Part shown: positions 41,741-50,381 of the stretch, piece after piece
Position numbering within the stretch: the stretch's first letter is position 1
Layout of the letters: the number at the start of each line of letters is the position of its first letter
DNA from: Pedobacter sp. KBW06
Lineage (GTDB): Bacteria > Bacteroidota > Bacteroidia > Sphingobacteriales > Sphingobacteriaceae
Assembly: GCF_003852525.1 (NCBI RefSeq)
Contig: NZ_QAJL01000009.1
Coordinates: forward strand, 62,001-126,000
Reading direction: 5' to 3'
Length of the DNA stretch: 64,000 nucleotides
Position numbers and translations under genes: made by a program
Notes under the pieces: model-generated
Told to the model about the DNA's origin: nothing
What the model saw: only the letters and a program-made list of their open reading frames with translations
The model's database searches: none

Positions 41741-44674
41741 ATGAAGAAGAAATTATTACTGCTCGCCTGTTTTCTGATTGCAGGAACGAGTATGATGGCC
41801 CAATCCGGTTTTCAATGGAAAACGGCCAGTTCGGGTGGGTACACGTATAAATACGTGACCAATGACCCTACTCAATCCCGGTTTTACACTTTAAAAAACG
41901 GATTGACGGTTATTTTATCCGCTAATACAAAAGAACCTAAGATTGAATACCGCATGAGTGTCAGAGCGGGTAGTAATACAGATCCCCGTACTGCAACAGG
42001 ACTGGCCCATTACCTGGAACACCTTCTTTTTAAAGGAACCGATAAATTCGGAACATTGGATTTTGCAAAGGAAAAACCTTTGCTGGATAAAATTGACGGT
42101 CTTTATGAACAGTATAACAAAACGACTGATCCTGCCAAACGTAAAGCAATCTATGCGCAGATTGACAAAACTTCCGGTGAAGCTTCCAATTATTCTATCG
42201 CCAATGAGTACGATAAAATGATGAAAGCGATTGGTGGTCAATCGACCAATGCCCATACCTGGTATGAAGAAACCGTTTACAATGAAGATTTTCCTTCCAA
42301 TGCAACTGATAAGTTTCTGGCTTTGCAGGCAGAACGTTTCCGCAACCCGATTTTCCGTATTTTTCATACAGAGTTAGAGGCTGTTTATGAAGAAAAGAAC
42401 CGCGGACTGGATGAAGATGCCTGGAAAGTAGAAGAGAAAACAGCAGAATTGCTTTTCCCTACTCATAATTATGGTCAGCAGACTACGATCGGAACCGTAG
42501 AACACCTCAAAAACCCTTCACTGGTAGAAATCAGAAAATATTACAATAAATACTATGTTCCGAACAATATGGCATTGGCCATGGCGGGGGATTTTAATCC
42601 GGATGAAATGATTAAGAAAGTAGACCAGTCTTTCTCTTTCATGCAGAACAAGCCGGTAGTACTTTATAATCCTGCTCCGGAAAAACCTTTGACAAAAATT
42701 CAGAAACTGGACATTTATGGTCCAAGTGCGGAAAGTGTCAGGTTATCTTACAGGGGATATGCAGAGAACAGCAGCCAAAGTTTATTATTGGATCTGATCT
42801 CCAGTATCCTTGCCAATGGTAAAGCGGGTTTAATCGACATCAACCTGAACAAACAGCAAAAAGTACTTCGCGCAGGTGCAGGTTATCAGCAAATGAAAGA
42901 CTATGGTGTCTTTACTTTAAATGCCCAGCCTAAACAGGGACAGACCCTGGAACAGGCAAAACAATTGCTGTTAGACCAGATCAATATCCTTAAAAAAGGA
43001 GAATTTGATGAAAGTCTGATTAAAGCTACTGTAGCAAATCAAAAGTTAAGCTTATTGCAGTCTTTTGATAACAATGGTTTTCGTGTAGAGGCAGTAACGA
43101 ATGAATTTATCCTGAACCGTGCCAATAAATGGGACAAGTCTCTAAGCGGACAGGACGCCATGGCAAAGCTGACGAAGAAACAGGTAACAGACTTCGCCAA
43201 TCAGTTCTTCAAAGACAATTATGTGGTGACCTACAAACATAAAGGAGAAGACAAGAGCATTGCGAAAGTGGAGAAACCGACCATCACGCCGGTAAAGACA
43301 AATGCGACAGAAACCTCCCCTTTTGCAAAAAAACTATTGGCGATGCCTTCCGCAGAGATTGTACCTAAATTCCTGGATTACCAGAAAGACCTTTCTTTCG
43401 GTAAAGCGGGGATCGCAGACGTGATTGAAGTGCAAAATAAAGAAAACCCTATTTTCCGTTTGTCTTACCGCTTTGAAATGGGCGCATGGAACAACAAACT
43501 GATGCCTTATGCAGCACAATACCTTGCATTTCTGGCTACAGATAAATATACCGCAGAAGAGATCAGCAAGGAGTTTTATAACATTGCCTGTAACTATACC
43601 TTCACGGTAAGCAACGAGGTGGCGACCATCAATATCAGCGGACTACAGGAAAACTTCGATAAGGCGGTGACTTTAGTAGAGCATATCTTAGCGCACTGTA
43701 AGCCTAATGAAACAGCTTTGGCAGGACTGAAAAGCAGAATCCTGAAGTCGAGAGAAAACAATAAGTTAAATAAAGCGATGATTCTGAATGGACTAATGAG
43801 CTATGCACAGTATGGCGCAAGTAATCCTTCGAACTATATCCTGACCAATAATGAGGTGAACAACATCACTTCGGCAGACCTGCTGGCCATTCTTCACAAT
43901 GTGAATAACTATGAGCATACGATTACGTATTATGGTCCGCAAAGCTTACCTGAATTTACAGCAAACATCAGCAAGCTGCACAAACTTCCGGCGACCTTTA
44001 CACCTGAGCCTCCGGTAAAAAAATTCGTTTACACTAATAATGCAACCAATCAGGTTTATTTTGCCGATTACGACATGGTGCAGTCGGAAATCAGATGGGT
44101 AAGAAATGCGGGTAAATACGAAGCAGACCTTGCAGGTAAAGTAAACCTTTTCAACAGTTATTTTGGTGGTGGAATGGGCTCTATCGTTTTCCAGACCATC
44201 AGGGAATCTAAAGCATTGGCCTATTCTACTTTTGCCGTTTATTCTGCACCAGACAGAGCTGACAAGCAATACGCGATGGTGGCTTATGTGGGTAGTCAGG
44301 CGGATAAAATGAACGATGCCGTAAAAGGGATGAATGAATTGTTAAACGATCTTCCTGAATCTGCAAAATCATTTGAAGCCTCCAAGTACAATGCGATGAA
44401 TGCAATTGAAACCGATAGAATTACCAAAGATGACATCATTGCCAGCTACTTTGCGAATAAAAAACTGGGATTGGATCATGATTCAAGAATCGATGAATAC
44501 AATGAACTGAAACCTCTAACCTTTACAGATATCAAAGCTTTCCATACCAATAATGTGGCCAATAAGCCTTACAATTATTGTATTGTTGCCTCTGAGAAAA
44601 ATGTAAAATTAGACGACATGCAGAAATTTGGAACGGTGAACAAACTGACCTTAGAACAGATATTTGGTTACTAA
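41741..44674 (+). CDS. M16 family zinc metallopeptidase (two-domain)
   Basis: 977 residues from the ATG at 41741. The frame is open 81 codons further upstream, but that part overlaps surE on the other strand and lacks a signal. A signal peptide (MKKKLLLLACFLIAGTSMMAQ) indicates a periplasmic protein. The inverted zinc motif HYLEH is at residues 90-94, and the distal Glu ligand is in the TELEAVYEEKNR helix. The C-terminal half repeats the M16 fold without zinc ligands (NLFNSYFGGGMGSIVFQTIR, ESKALAYSTFAVY), as in pitrilysin and insulinase-type enzymes. It degrades peptides. Confidence 0.93.
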   Translation: MKKKLLLLACFLIAGTSMMAQSGFQWKTASSGGYTYKYVTNDPTQSRFYTLKNGLTVILSANTKEPKIEYRMSVRAGSNTDPRTATGLAHYLEHLLFKGTDKFGTLDFAKEKPLLDKIDGLYEQYNKTTDPAKRKAIYAQIDKTSGEASNYSIANEYDKMMKAIGGQSTNAHTWYEETVYNEDFPSNATDKFLALQAERFRNPIFRIFHTELEAVYEEKNRGLDEDAWKVEEKTAELLFPTHNYGQQTTIGTVEHLKNPSLVEIRKYYNKYYVPNNMALAMAGDFNPDEMIKKVDQSFSFMQNKPVVLYNPAPEKPLTKIQKLDIYGPSAESVRLSYRGYAENSSQSLLLDLISSILANGKAGLIDINLNKQQKVLRAGAGYQQMKDYGVFTLNAQPKQGQTLEQAKQLLLDQINILKKGEFDESLIKATVANQKLSLLQSFDNNGFRVEAVTNEFILNRANKWDKSLSGQDAMAKLTKKQVTDFANQFFKDNYVVTYKHKGEDKSIAKVEKPTITPVKTNATETSPFAKKLLAMPSAEIVPKFLDYQKDLSFGKAGIADVIEVQNKENPIFRLSYRFEMGAWNNKLMPYAAQYLAFLATDKYTAEEISKEFYNIACNYTFTVSNEVATINISGLQENFDKAVTLVEHILAHCKPNETALAGLKSRILKSRENNKLNKAMILNGLMSYAQYGASNPSNYILTNNEVNNITSADLLAILHNVNNYEHTITYYGPQSLPEFTANISKLHKLPATFTPEPPVKKFVYTNNATNQVYFADYDMVQSEIRWVRNAGKYEADLAGKVNLFNSYFGGGMGSIVFQTIRESKALAYSTFAVYSAPDRADKQYAMVAYVGSQADKMNDAVKGMNELLNDLPESAKSFEASKYNAMNAIETDRITKDDIIASYFANKKLGLDHDSRIDEYNELKPLTFTDIKAFHTNNVANKPYNYCIVASEKNVKLDDMQKFGTVNKLTLEQIFGY

Positions 44675-44706
44675 GCACTGCTGCAGGGTCTGAGAATGAC
44701 CTTTTA

Positions 44707-44742
44707 AATAAAAAAGCCCTTCCTGCAGGAAGGGCTTTTTTA
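44707..44742. terminator. Bidirectional rho-independent terminator
   Basis: An A-run, GCCCTTCC-TGCA-GGAAGGGC, then TTTTTT, between the M16 gene (plus) and the CsbD-like gene (minus). It serves both. Confidence 0.93.
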
Positions 44743-44772
44743 TGATCATAATTATAGTCTTATGATCAATTA

Positions 44773-44958
44773 TTACAACGATTTGATCCAGGTAACCAGC
44801 TCATCACGGGTTTTGCCTGTTTTCTGTTGTAATTTTCCATACAACTCATCATCTTTCCCCTCTTCATATTTCAAATCATCATCGGTGAGATCCGCATAAG
44901 CTTGTTTTACTTTACCCTTGATCTCATTCCATTTTCCTTTTAATTCTAACTTATCCAT
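44773..44958 (-). CDS. CsbD-like stress protein
   Basis: 61 residues. It matches the CsbD family from end to end: LELKGKWNEIKGKVKQAYAD, LTDDDLKYEEGK, DELYGKLQQKTGKTRDELVT. CsbD proteins are small, highly charged, abundant in general stress and stationary phase, and of unknown molecular function. A shared terminator separates it from the M16 gene. Its upstream side faces the cysteine-free thioredoxin-fold lipoprotein gene, with 153 bases for divergent promoters. Confidence 0.93.
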   Translation of the reverse strand: MDKLELKGKWNEIKGKVKQAYADLTDDDLKYEEGKDDELYGKLQQKTGKTRDELVTWIKSL

Positions 44959-45111
44959 GATCCGTTTTTTTAATGTTTAACAATAAATAGATACCATAAT
45001 AACAGGTTTTTAAAATATTTGTTTGGTTCCATGTAACCTTTGGCCTGTTTTGTTCATCTGGTATATAGGAGAGATTCTTGATTTTCAACCTATAAAACCA
45101 ACAGAACCGAT

Positions 45112-45801
45112 ATGAAAAAACTATTTTACGCCTCCCTTATTTTGCTTTCGCTGTCCCAAAGTTCCTGTACCATGATGGTCAAGGGCCTGGTCAAAGCAGT
45201 CGTGAAAGGATACAATGACCATACCGACATGAATGTCTCTTCGTTTCAGCTGATAGATCAGCAAGGGAAGAAACAGACTTTTGCCAGTTTATATGAAGGT
45301 AAAACTGTCTATTTCTATGTATGGACCAGCCCTTCAAGCCGTCCGCCGGGAGAAAAAGACAAGGATTACACCGCCTTAAAGAAACGTTTTGAAAAGTATC
45401 CGGATGTGGTATTTGCCGATTTGTTTATTGGTACAGATCAGGCAGCCTGGACTGCTGATGAGCAAAAGAACACTGGTCAGGGCAATTATTTTCTCGTTCA
45501 TGACGAGGCCTCCAAAAAGTTTCTTTCCGCATTAAAAGAATCCACGAAGGTTCCATTTATTGTTGGAAAAGATGGAACGATGCTCGCTTTTAAGGGGCCA
45601 AAGCCTTATGACCATACCCTGGTTGATTATGTACTTTACGAAGCGAGAAATGGCATAGACGGTACTGCTTCTGCAAAAGCACTGGTCAGAGGGGTAAACA
45701 GCAATGAGAAGTTTAAGACACAATTGTTAAAGGATTGGTATCAGGGACATTTCAATAAAAGCCCTGACAAAGTCAATTTCAGTGTTTCTTCTACACAATA
45801 G
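45112..45801 (+). CDS. Thioredoxin-fold lipoprotein lacking the CxxC motif
   Basis: 229 residues. Signal peptide with a lipobox-like end (LSQSSC, Cys19). From residue about 45 the sequence follows a redoxin/AhpC-like pattern: FQLIDQQGKKQTFASLYEGK, the strand TVYFYVW, then TSPSSRPPGEKD where a WCxxC active site would be, a helix DYTALKKRFEKYP and VPFIVGKDGTMLAF. No cysteine remains after the lipid anchor, so it cannot act as a disulfide oxidoreductase. It may be a binding protein built on that fold. Fold assignment by pattern only. Confidence 0.6.
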   Translation: MKKLFYASLILLSLSQSSCTMMVKGLVKAVVKGYNDHTDMNVSSFQLIDQQGKKQTFASLYEGKTVYFYVWTSPSSRPPGEKDKDYTALKKRFEKYPDVVFADLFIGTDQAAWTADEQKNTGQGNYFLVHDEASKKFLSALKESTKVPFIVGKDGTMLAFKGPKPYDHTLVDYVLYEARNGIDGTASAKALVRGVNSNEKFKTQLLKDWYQGHFNKSPDKVNFSVSSTQ

Positions 45802-45842
45802 TACTTCTTCTACCTAATAGTGCTTCTTCTATGTAATAAAAA
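45786..45842. repeat. Three tandem 19-base repeats spanning a stop codon
   Basis: Units begin at 45786, 45805 and 45824, each starting TTCTTCTA and ending in a TAG/TAA-rich part (CAATAG, TAATAG, TAATAA). The first unit contains the end and stop of the lipoprotein gene. Every unit supplies a stop in the same style, so changes in copy number would barely affect the protein's length. Confidence 0.8.
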
Positions 45843-45913
45843 AGCAGCGCATCCTGGTTTTCATAAGATGAACCAGTCATTAGTCAACTGTTTCCAGGAT
45901 ATGACCGCATATT

Positions 45914-45952
45914 AAAAATCCCCTGATAAGTCTGCTTATCAGGGGATTTTTA
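45914..45952. terminator. Bidirectional rho-independent terminator
   Basis: AAAAATCCCCTGATAAG and CTTATCAGGGGATTTTT around a TCTG loop, between the convergent lipoprotein gene and acs. Confidence 0.93.
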
Positions 45953-45985
45953 GCATTGAAGGCTTCTTTCTGAACTACAGGAAAC

Positions 45986-47878
45986 CTATTTCTGAGATTT
46001 TTCGATGATCTCTTCTACTACCGCAGGATCTAACAAAGTGGTAATGTCGCCCAGGTTTGAGGTATCTCCCTCAGCAATTTTTCTTAAAATACGTCTCATA
46101 ATTTTACCGGAACGTGTTTTAGGCAATCCTGTAACAAAAAGGATTTTATCCGGTTTGGCGATGGCACCAATCACACGGGTTACCGTTTGCAGGATATCCT
46201 TACGGGTAAGGTCTGCGTCTTCATGATGGTTCGGGAAGATGACAAAAGCATAGATTCCCTGGCCTTTTACTTCATGAGGGAAGCCGACTACAGCACTTTC
46301 CACTACTCCGGCATGCATGTTAATGGCATTTTCCACTTCTGCAGTACCGATGCGGTGTCCGGATACATTGATCACATCATCTACCCTTCCGGTGATTCTG
46401 TAGTAACCATCCTCATCTCTCAGACAGCCATCACCGGTAAAGTAAAGGTTCTCGTAAGTAGAGAAATAGGTCAGCTTGCAACGCTCATGATCTCCATAAG
46501 TGGTGCGGATCATTCCCGGCCATGGAAACTTAATACAAAGGTTTCCGTTTACGCCATTTCCTTCAATTTCATTACCGTTTTCATCAACCAGGATCGGTTG
46601 AATACCCGGTAAAGGTAAAGTTGCATAACTTGGCTTGGTAGGGGTTACAAATGCGATCGGGGAAATCATGATTCCACCGGTTTCCGTTTGCCACCAGGTA
46701 TCCACAATCGGACATTTACTTTTTCCGATGTTTTCATCGAACCAATGCCATGCTTCTTCATTGATCGGTTCACCAACAGAGCCCAACACCCTAAGGGAGC
46801 TCATATCGATGCCATTTAAAGGCTCTTCTCCAAAGCTCATCAAAGAACGGATCGCTGTTGGTGCGGTATATAAGATGTTTACTTTATGTTTTTCTACCAC
46901 CTGCCACATTCTGGAAGCATCCGGATAGGTTGGAATTCCTTCGAACATTAAGGTTGTTGCGCCCTGAGAAAGCGGACCGTATACGATATAAGAATGCCCT
47001 GTGATCCAGCCGATATCTGCGGTACAGAAAAACACTTCGTCTTTCTGGTAGTTAAATACGTTGGAGAAGGTATATCCGGCATAGACCATATATCCTCCTA
47101 TGGTATGTACCACACCTTTAGGTTTACCGGTAGAACCGGAGGTATATAATATAAACAACAGGTCTTCGGCATCCATTTCTTCTGCCGGACAGTTGGTATC
47201 TACTAATTTTATTTCATCTTCCCACCAGATGTCACGGCCTTTGAGCATGGATACCGGGGTACGGGTATGGGTCAATACGATTACACGTTCCACTGTCGGG
47301 CAACCGATCAGGGCATCGTCAATCACTTCTTTCAGTTGAATCTGTTTGTTACCCCTAAAGGCACCATCGGCAGTGATGACTACCTTACATTCGGCATCAT
47401 TAATCCTGTCGGCAATAGATTTGGCAGAAAATCCACCGAAAACTACGGAATGGACGGCACCAATTCTTGCACAAGCCAATACAGCTACGGCAAGTTCGGG
47501 AACCATAGGCATATATATACATACGCGATCTCCTTTTTTGACGCCGTTTTTCTTTAACACGTTGGCAAAGCGGCATACCTGCTCGTGTAAAATTTTATAA
47601 CTTAAAGTGATGCTATCTTTCTGAGGGTCATTAGGCTCCCAGATAATGGCTGGTTTATCTCCATTTTCAGCAAGGTGACGATCAAGGCAGTTCTCAGTAA
47701 TGTTTAACTTTGCCCCTTCAAACCATTTAATGTTTGGCTCGGAGAAATTCCAGGACAATACCTTGTCCCACTTTTTTCTCCACAAAAATTTGTCTGCTAT
47801 ACCAGCCCAGAACTGTTCGGGCTGCTCAACGCTCAGTTTATACGTTTCCTGATACTCTTCAAAAGAATTAATTTGCAT
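45986..47878 (-). CDS. acs: Acetyl-CoA synthetase (AMP-forming)
   Basis: Activates acetate to acetyl-CoA through acetyl-AMP in the cytoplasm. 630 residues, the usual length. The N-terminal ACAS segment (PEQFWAGIADKFLWRKKWDK, WFEGAKLNITENCLDRHL) is followed by the AMP-binding motif YTSGSTGKPKGVVHT, the acetate-pocket region DTWWQTETGG, YFTGDGCLRDEDGYYRITGR and VDDVINVSGHRIGTAEVE. The C-terminal TRSGKIMRRILR holds Lys592, the catalytic residue that is acetylated for control in other bacteria. It is a single gene with its own promoter and terminator. Confidence 0.98.
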   Translation of the reverse strand: MQINSFEEYQETYKLSVEQPEQFWAGIADKFLWRKKWDKVLSWNFSEPNIKWFEGAKLNITENCLDRHLAENGDKPAIIWEPNDPQKDSITLSYKILHEQVCRFANVLKKNGVKKGDRVCIYMPMVPELAVAVLACARIGAVHSVVFGGFSAKSIADRINDAECKVVITADGAFRGNKQIQLKEVIDDALIGCPTVERVIVLTHTRTPVSMLKGRDIWWEDEIKLVDTNCPAEEMDAEDLLFILYTSGSTGKPKGVVHTIGGYMVYAGYTFSNVFNYQKDEVFFCTADIGWITGHSYIVYGPLSQGATTLMFEGIPTYPDASRMWQVVEKHKVNILYTAPTAIRSLMSFGEEPLNGIDMSSLRVLGSVGEPINEEAWHWFDENIGKSKCPIVDTWWQTETGGIMISPIAFVTPTKPSYATLPLPGIQPILVDENGNEIEGNGVNGNLCIKFPWPGMIRTTYGDHERCKLTYFSTYENLYFTGDGCLRDEDGYYRITGRVDDVINVSGHRIGTAEVENAINMHAGVVESAVVGFPHEVKGQGIYAFVIFPNHHEDADLTRKDILQTVTRVIGAIAKPDKILFVTGLPKTRSGKIMRRILRKIAEGDTSNLGDITTLLDPAVVEEIIEKSQK

Positions 47879-47906
47879 GATTTGGTTTAGGTCAATAACT
47901 AAAACT

Positions 47907-47935
47907 CAAATATACCTTTATTAGAAAGCTAACAA
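47907..47935 (-). promoter_or_regulatory. Bacteroidota-type promoter of acs
   Basis: On the minus strand a TTG (47933-47935) and a perfect TAnnTTTG box (TATATTTG, 47907-47914) are separated by 18 bases. The start codon lies 28 bases beyond the box. This is one of the best sigma-ABfr-type promoter matches I found in the window. Confidence 0.65.
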
Positions 47936-48029
47936 AATTTTAATCACAGGTTTTAGGTCCTTTCCTGATTTTCTTTTTAAACCAAATGCCCGGTTGAACT
48001 GTCTATTGTTTTACCTGACATACCTATCT

Positions 48030-48467
48030 ATGAATAAACAATTATTCGACCAGATTTCGGAAACCTTAAGACGGGCAGAACTGGCCAACCAGCATTACCG
48101 TACAGATTCCTTAAAGTGGAATCTTGATGCCCATAAGGCTCAGCATCAACACCTCCGCTCTTTACTCAAGGAAATTTATGAGGTGCTCCTTCCCATTACC
48201 ATTGTTTCGATGATGAAGGCCATTTCCCTTCCGGGGATTCCCGAGCTGGGCCTCCATGAGGTTTTGCACCCTCAACTGAAGACACTGCAAAAGGCATACG
48301 GAGTAACCGCTACACTGTACCATTTACAAGCGCATAAACAGGTCTGGTTACAGCAACTGGGTAAGGAAGAAAGGCCGGAACTGGTGCATTATATTAACGA
48401 AGCGAGGCGTTATGTCCTTCAATTTGAGAATCTTTTAGGTGATTTGGAAGAGGCGGTGATCGTTTAA
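48030..48467 (+). CDS. Hypothetical soluble helical protein
   Basis: 145 residues from the ATG at 48030. The twelve upstream codons from 47994 are hydrophobic and look like untranslated leader. The sequence is rich in His, Gln and Leu and predicted helical throughout (ISETLRRAELANQHYRTDSL, DAHKAQHQHLRSLLKEIYEV, YINEARRYVLQFENLLGDLE). I do not recognise a family. It lies between acs (divergent) and the L28 operon. The composition is coding-like and the frame is clean, so the gene is probably real. Confidence 0.6.
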   Translation: MNKQLFDQISETLRRAELANQHYRTDSLKWNLDAHKAQHQHLRSLLKEIYEVLLPITIVSMMKAISLPGIPELGLHEVLHPQLKTLQKAYGVTATLYHLQAHKQVWLQQLGKEERPELVHYINEARRYVLQFENLLGDLEEAVIV

Positions 48468-48572
48468 TCCGTTTAAATGTTGTATATTGCGCCCCGGGAG
48501 CGTCCTCAACGGGAATCTAAGCTACAGTTCGCAACGTGCTGTAAATAAATTGAAAATATTTTAGATACCTAC

Positions 48573-48603
48573 TTGATGATTACAAATATTTTATTGATAT
48601 TTG
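48573..48603 (+). promoter_or_regulatory. Probable promoter of the rpmB-rpmG operon
   Basis: TTG at 48573-48575, 20 bases, then GATATTTG at 48596-48603 (seven of eight positions expected for TAnnTTTG). The spacing is right and it lies 52 bases before the rpmB start. The preceding 100 bases contain short inverted repeats but no clear structure. Confidence 0.45.
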
Positions 48604-48654
48604 CACACTCTTAAAAAATTAAGAAAGAACAATTAACACACTATATTTAAAGGC

Positions 48655-48888
48655 ATGTCTAGAGTTTGTGATTTAACCGGAAAAATGGCAATGACAGGTT
48701 TTAATGTTTCTCACTCAAACGTTAAAACTAAGCGTAAGTTTTATCCCAACTTACAACTTCAGAAATTTTATATTCCTGATGAGGATCGTTGGATAACACT
48801 GAAAGTTTCTACTTCAGCTATCAAAACCATTAATAAAATTGGTATTACTGAGGCGATTAATCGCTTCATGAAAAAAGGATATTTGTAA
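48655..48888 (+). CDS. rpmB: 50S ribosomal protein L28 (bL28)
   Basis: 77 residues, normal length. The family start MSRVCDLTGKMAMTGFNVSH is followed by NVKTKRKFYPNLQLQKFYIP and the C-terminal ISTS-like helix KVSTSAIKTINKIGITEAIN. A structural protein of the large ribosomal subunit. It opens the operon rpmB-rpmG-DUF4295 with gaps of about 40 bases. Confidence 0.98.
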   Translation: MSRVCDLTGKMAMTGFNVSHSNVKTKRKFYPNLQLQKFYIPDEDRWITLKVSTSAIKTINKIGITEAINRFMKKGYL

Positions 48889-48928
48889 ATAACAATGGTT
48901 GATGTGAATCGACCTTAAGATTAATAAA

Positions 48929-49111
48929 ATGGCAAAAAAAGGTAACAGAGTACAAGTTATTCTAGAGTGTACGGAGCATAAAACTAGTGGCATGCCTGGT
49001 ATGTCTAGATATATCTCTACTAAAAACCGTAAAAACACTACTGAGAGATTAGAATTGAAAAAATTCAATCCAGTTTTGAAAAAGGTAACTGTACATAAAG
49101 AAATTAAGTAA
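48929..49111 (+). CDS. rpmG: 50S ribosomal protein L33 (bL33)
   Basis: 60 residues: MAKKGNRVQVILECTEHKTS, MSRYISTKNRKNTTERLELKKF, NPVLKKVTVHKEIK. Only one cysteine is present, so this is a non-zinc (C-minus) form of L33. A large-subunit protein near the tRNA exit site. It is the second gene of the rpmB operon. Confidence 0.97.
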   Translation: MAKKGNRVQVILECTEHKTSGMPGMSRYISTKNRKNTTERLELKKFNPVLKKVTVHKEIK

Positions 49112-49149
49112 TACATTTAGTATTTAACTAAATACAATCTATTTAGATC

Positions 49150-49308
49150 ATGGCAAAAAAGGTAGTTGCAACCCTTAAAACGGGAAAAGGAAAAGAATAT
49201 TCAAAAGTTATTACAATGACTAAATCACCAAAAGGTGCTTATTCTTTCAAAGAAGTTATTGTTCACAACGATCACGTTCAAGATGCTATTTCTGCATCTA
49301 AAAAATAA
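49150..49308 (+). CDS. DUF4295 small basic protein (likely ribosome-associated)
   Basis: 52 residues, strongly basic: MAKKVVATLKTGKGKEYSKV, ITMTKSPKGAYSFKEVIVHN, ending DAISASKK. It matches DUF4295, a family found in Bacteroidota just after rpmB and rpmG. From memory, a Bacteroidota ribosome structure assigned a new large-subunit protein (bL38) to this type of sequence; I could not check this. The operon position, size and charge all fit a ribosomal protein. It starts 38 bases after rpmG and is followed by a terminator. Confidence 0.88.
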   Translation: MAKKVVATLKTGKGKEYSKVITMTKSPKGAYSFKEVIVHNDHVQDAISASKK

Positions 49309-49329
49309 TTTTAATATTTAATTATATTA

Positions 49330-49363
49330 AAGCCGTCCCTTTTAAATGGGAGGGCTTTTTTTG
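49330..49363 (+). terminator. Rho-independent terminator of the rpmB operon
   Basis: AGCCGTCCC and GGGAGGGCT (one mismatch) around an eight-base AT loop, followed by TTTTTTT. It lies between DUF4295 and ftsY, 17 bases before the ftsY start, so ftsY may partly depend on read-through. Confidence 0.85.
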
Positions 49364-49380
49364 TTTAGTTATACATTCGT

Positions 49381-50343
49381 ATGGGTTTATTCGATTTTTT
49401 CAAGAAAAAGGAAACCGCTCCGGAAGCGCAGGAAGCTCTAGACAAGGGATTAGAGAAAACTAAAGAAGGCTTTCTGAGTAAGATCACCAAAGCAGTTGCA
49501 GGTAAGTCGACTGTGGATGATGATGTACTCGATAACCTGGAAGAAGTTTTGGTTACTTCCGATGTTGGAGTAAGTACTACCTTAAAAATTATCGACCGTA
49601 TTCAGAGCCGTGTAGCTAAGGACAAGTATTTATCTACATCAGAATTGCATCGCCTGTTGCGTGATGAGATTCAATTGATGCTTTCCGAAAACAACAGCAA
49701 TGACTTCCGTAAATTTGAATACGGCCAACATAAGCCCTATGTAATTATGGTGGTTGGCGTAAACGGAGTTGGTAAGACAACGACGATCGGAAAGCTGGCG
49801 CATAAGCTGAAGGCAGAAAACCTGAAGGTAGTTTTAGGTGCAGCAGATACTTTCAGAGCAGCCGCTGTAGAGCAGATTAAACTCTGGGGTGAGCGTGTTG
49901 GGGTCCGTGTAGTTGCACAGGCCATGGGTTCAGATCCAGCCTCTGTAGCCTTCGATACTTTACAATCTGCGGTAGCCAATGGCGAGGATGTTGTGATTAT
50001 CGATACTGCCGGGCGTCTGCACAATAAGATCGGTCTGATGAACGAATTGGGCAAGATCAAAAATGTGATGGAAAAGGTAATCCCTAATGCACCACATGAA
50101 ATACTATTGGTACTGGACGGTTCGACCGGGCAAAATGCCTTTGAACAATGCAAGCAATTTACAGAGGCGACCGATGTAAATGCTTTGGCCATTACCAAAC
50201 TGGATGGCACTGCCAAGGGTGGTGTCGTGATCGGAATTTCTGATCAGTTTAAAATTCCGGTAAAATACATAGGCGTTGGCGAAAGCGTAAACGACCTGCA
50301 ATTATTTGACAAAAAAGCTTTTGTGGACAGTTTATTTAATTAA
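49381..50343 (+). CDS. ftsY: Signal recognition particle receptor FtsY
   Basis: GTPase that receives the SRP-ribosome complex at the inner membrane. 320 residues: a short charged A region (MGLFDFFKKKETAPEAQEAL), the helical N domain (about 25-105), and the G domain with VGVNGVGKTTTIGKLAHKL (G1), DTFRAAAVEQIKLWGER (G2), IDTAGRLHNKIGLMNEL (G3) and TKLDGTAKGG (G4), then KYIGVGESVNDLQLFD. The short A region is normal for this phylum. It is followed after 38 bases by rimO on the same strand. Confidence 0.98.
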   Translation: MGLFDFFKKKETAPEAQEALDKGLEKTKEGFLSKITKAVAGKSTVDDDVLDNLEEVLVTSDVGVSTTLKIIDRIQSRVAKDKYLSTSELHRLLRDEIQLMLSENNSNDFRKFEYGQHKPYVIMVVGVNGVGKTTTIGKLAHKLKAENLKVVLGAADTFRAAAVEQIKLWGERVGVRVVAQAMGSDPASVAFDTLQSAVANGEDVVIIDTAGRLHNKIGLMNELGKIKNVMEKVIPNAPHEILLVLDGSTGQNAFEQCKQFTEATDVNALAITKLDGTAKGGVVIGISDQFKIPVKYIGVGESVNDLQLFDKKAFVDSLFN

Positions 50344-50381
50344 ACATTATTTAAAGATCCGCTGCAAGATAAAAAACACAC

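Noticed and set aside
48480..48572. A structured r-protein leader upstream of rpmB
   Set aside because: Short inverted repeats exist (CTACAG/CTGTA and CCCG/CGGG), but they lie upstream of the probable promoter and form no convincing single fold.
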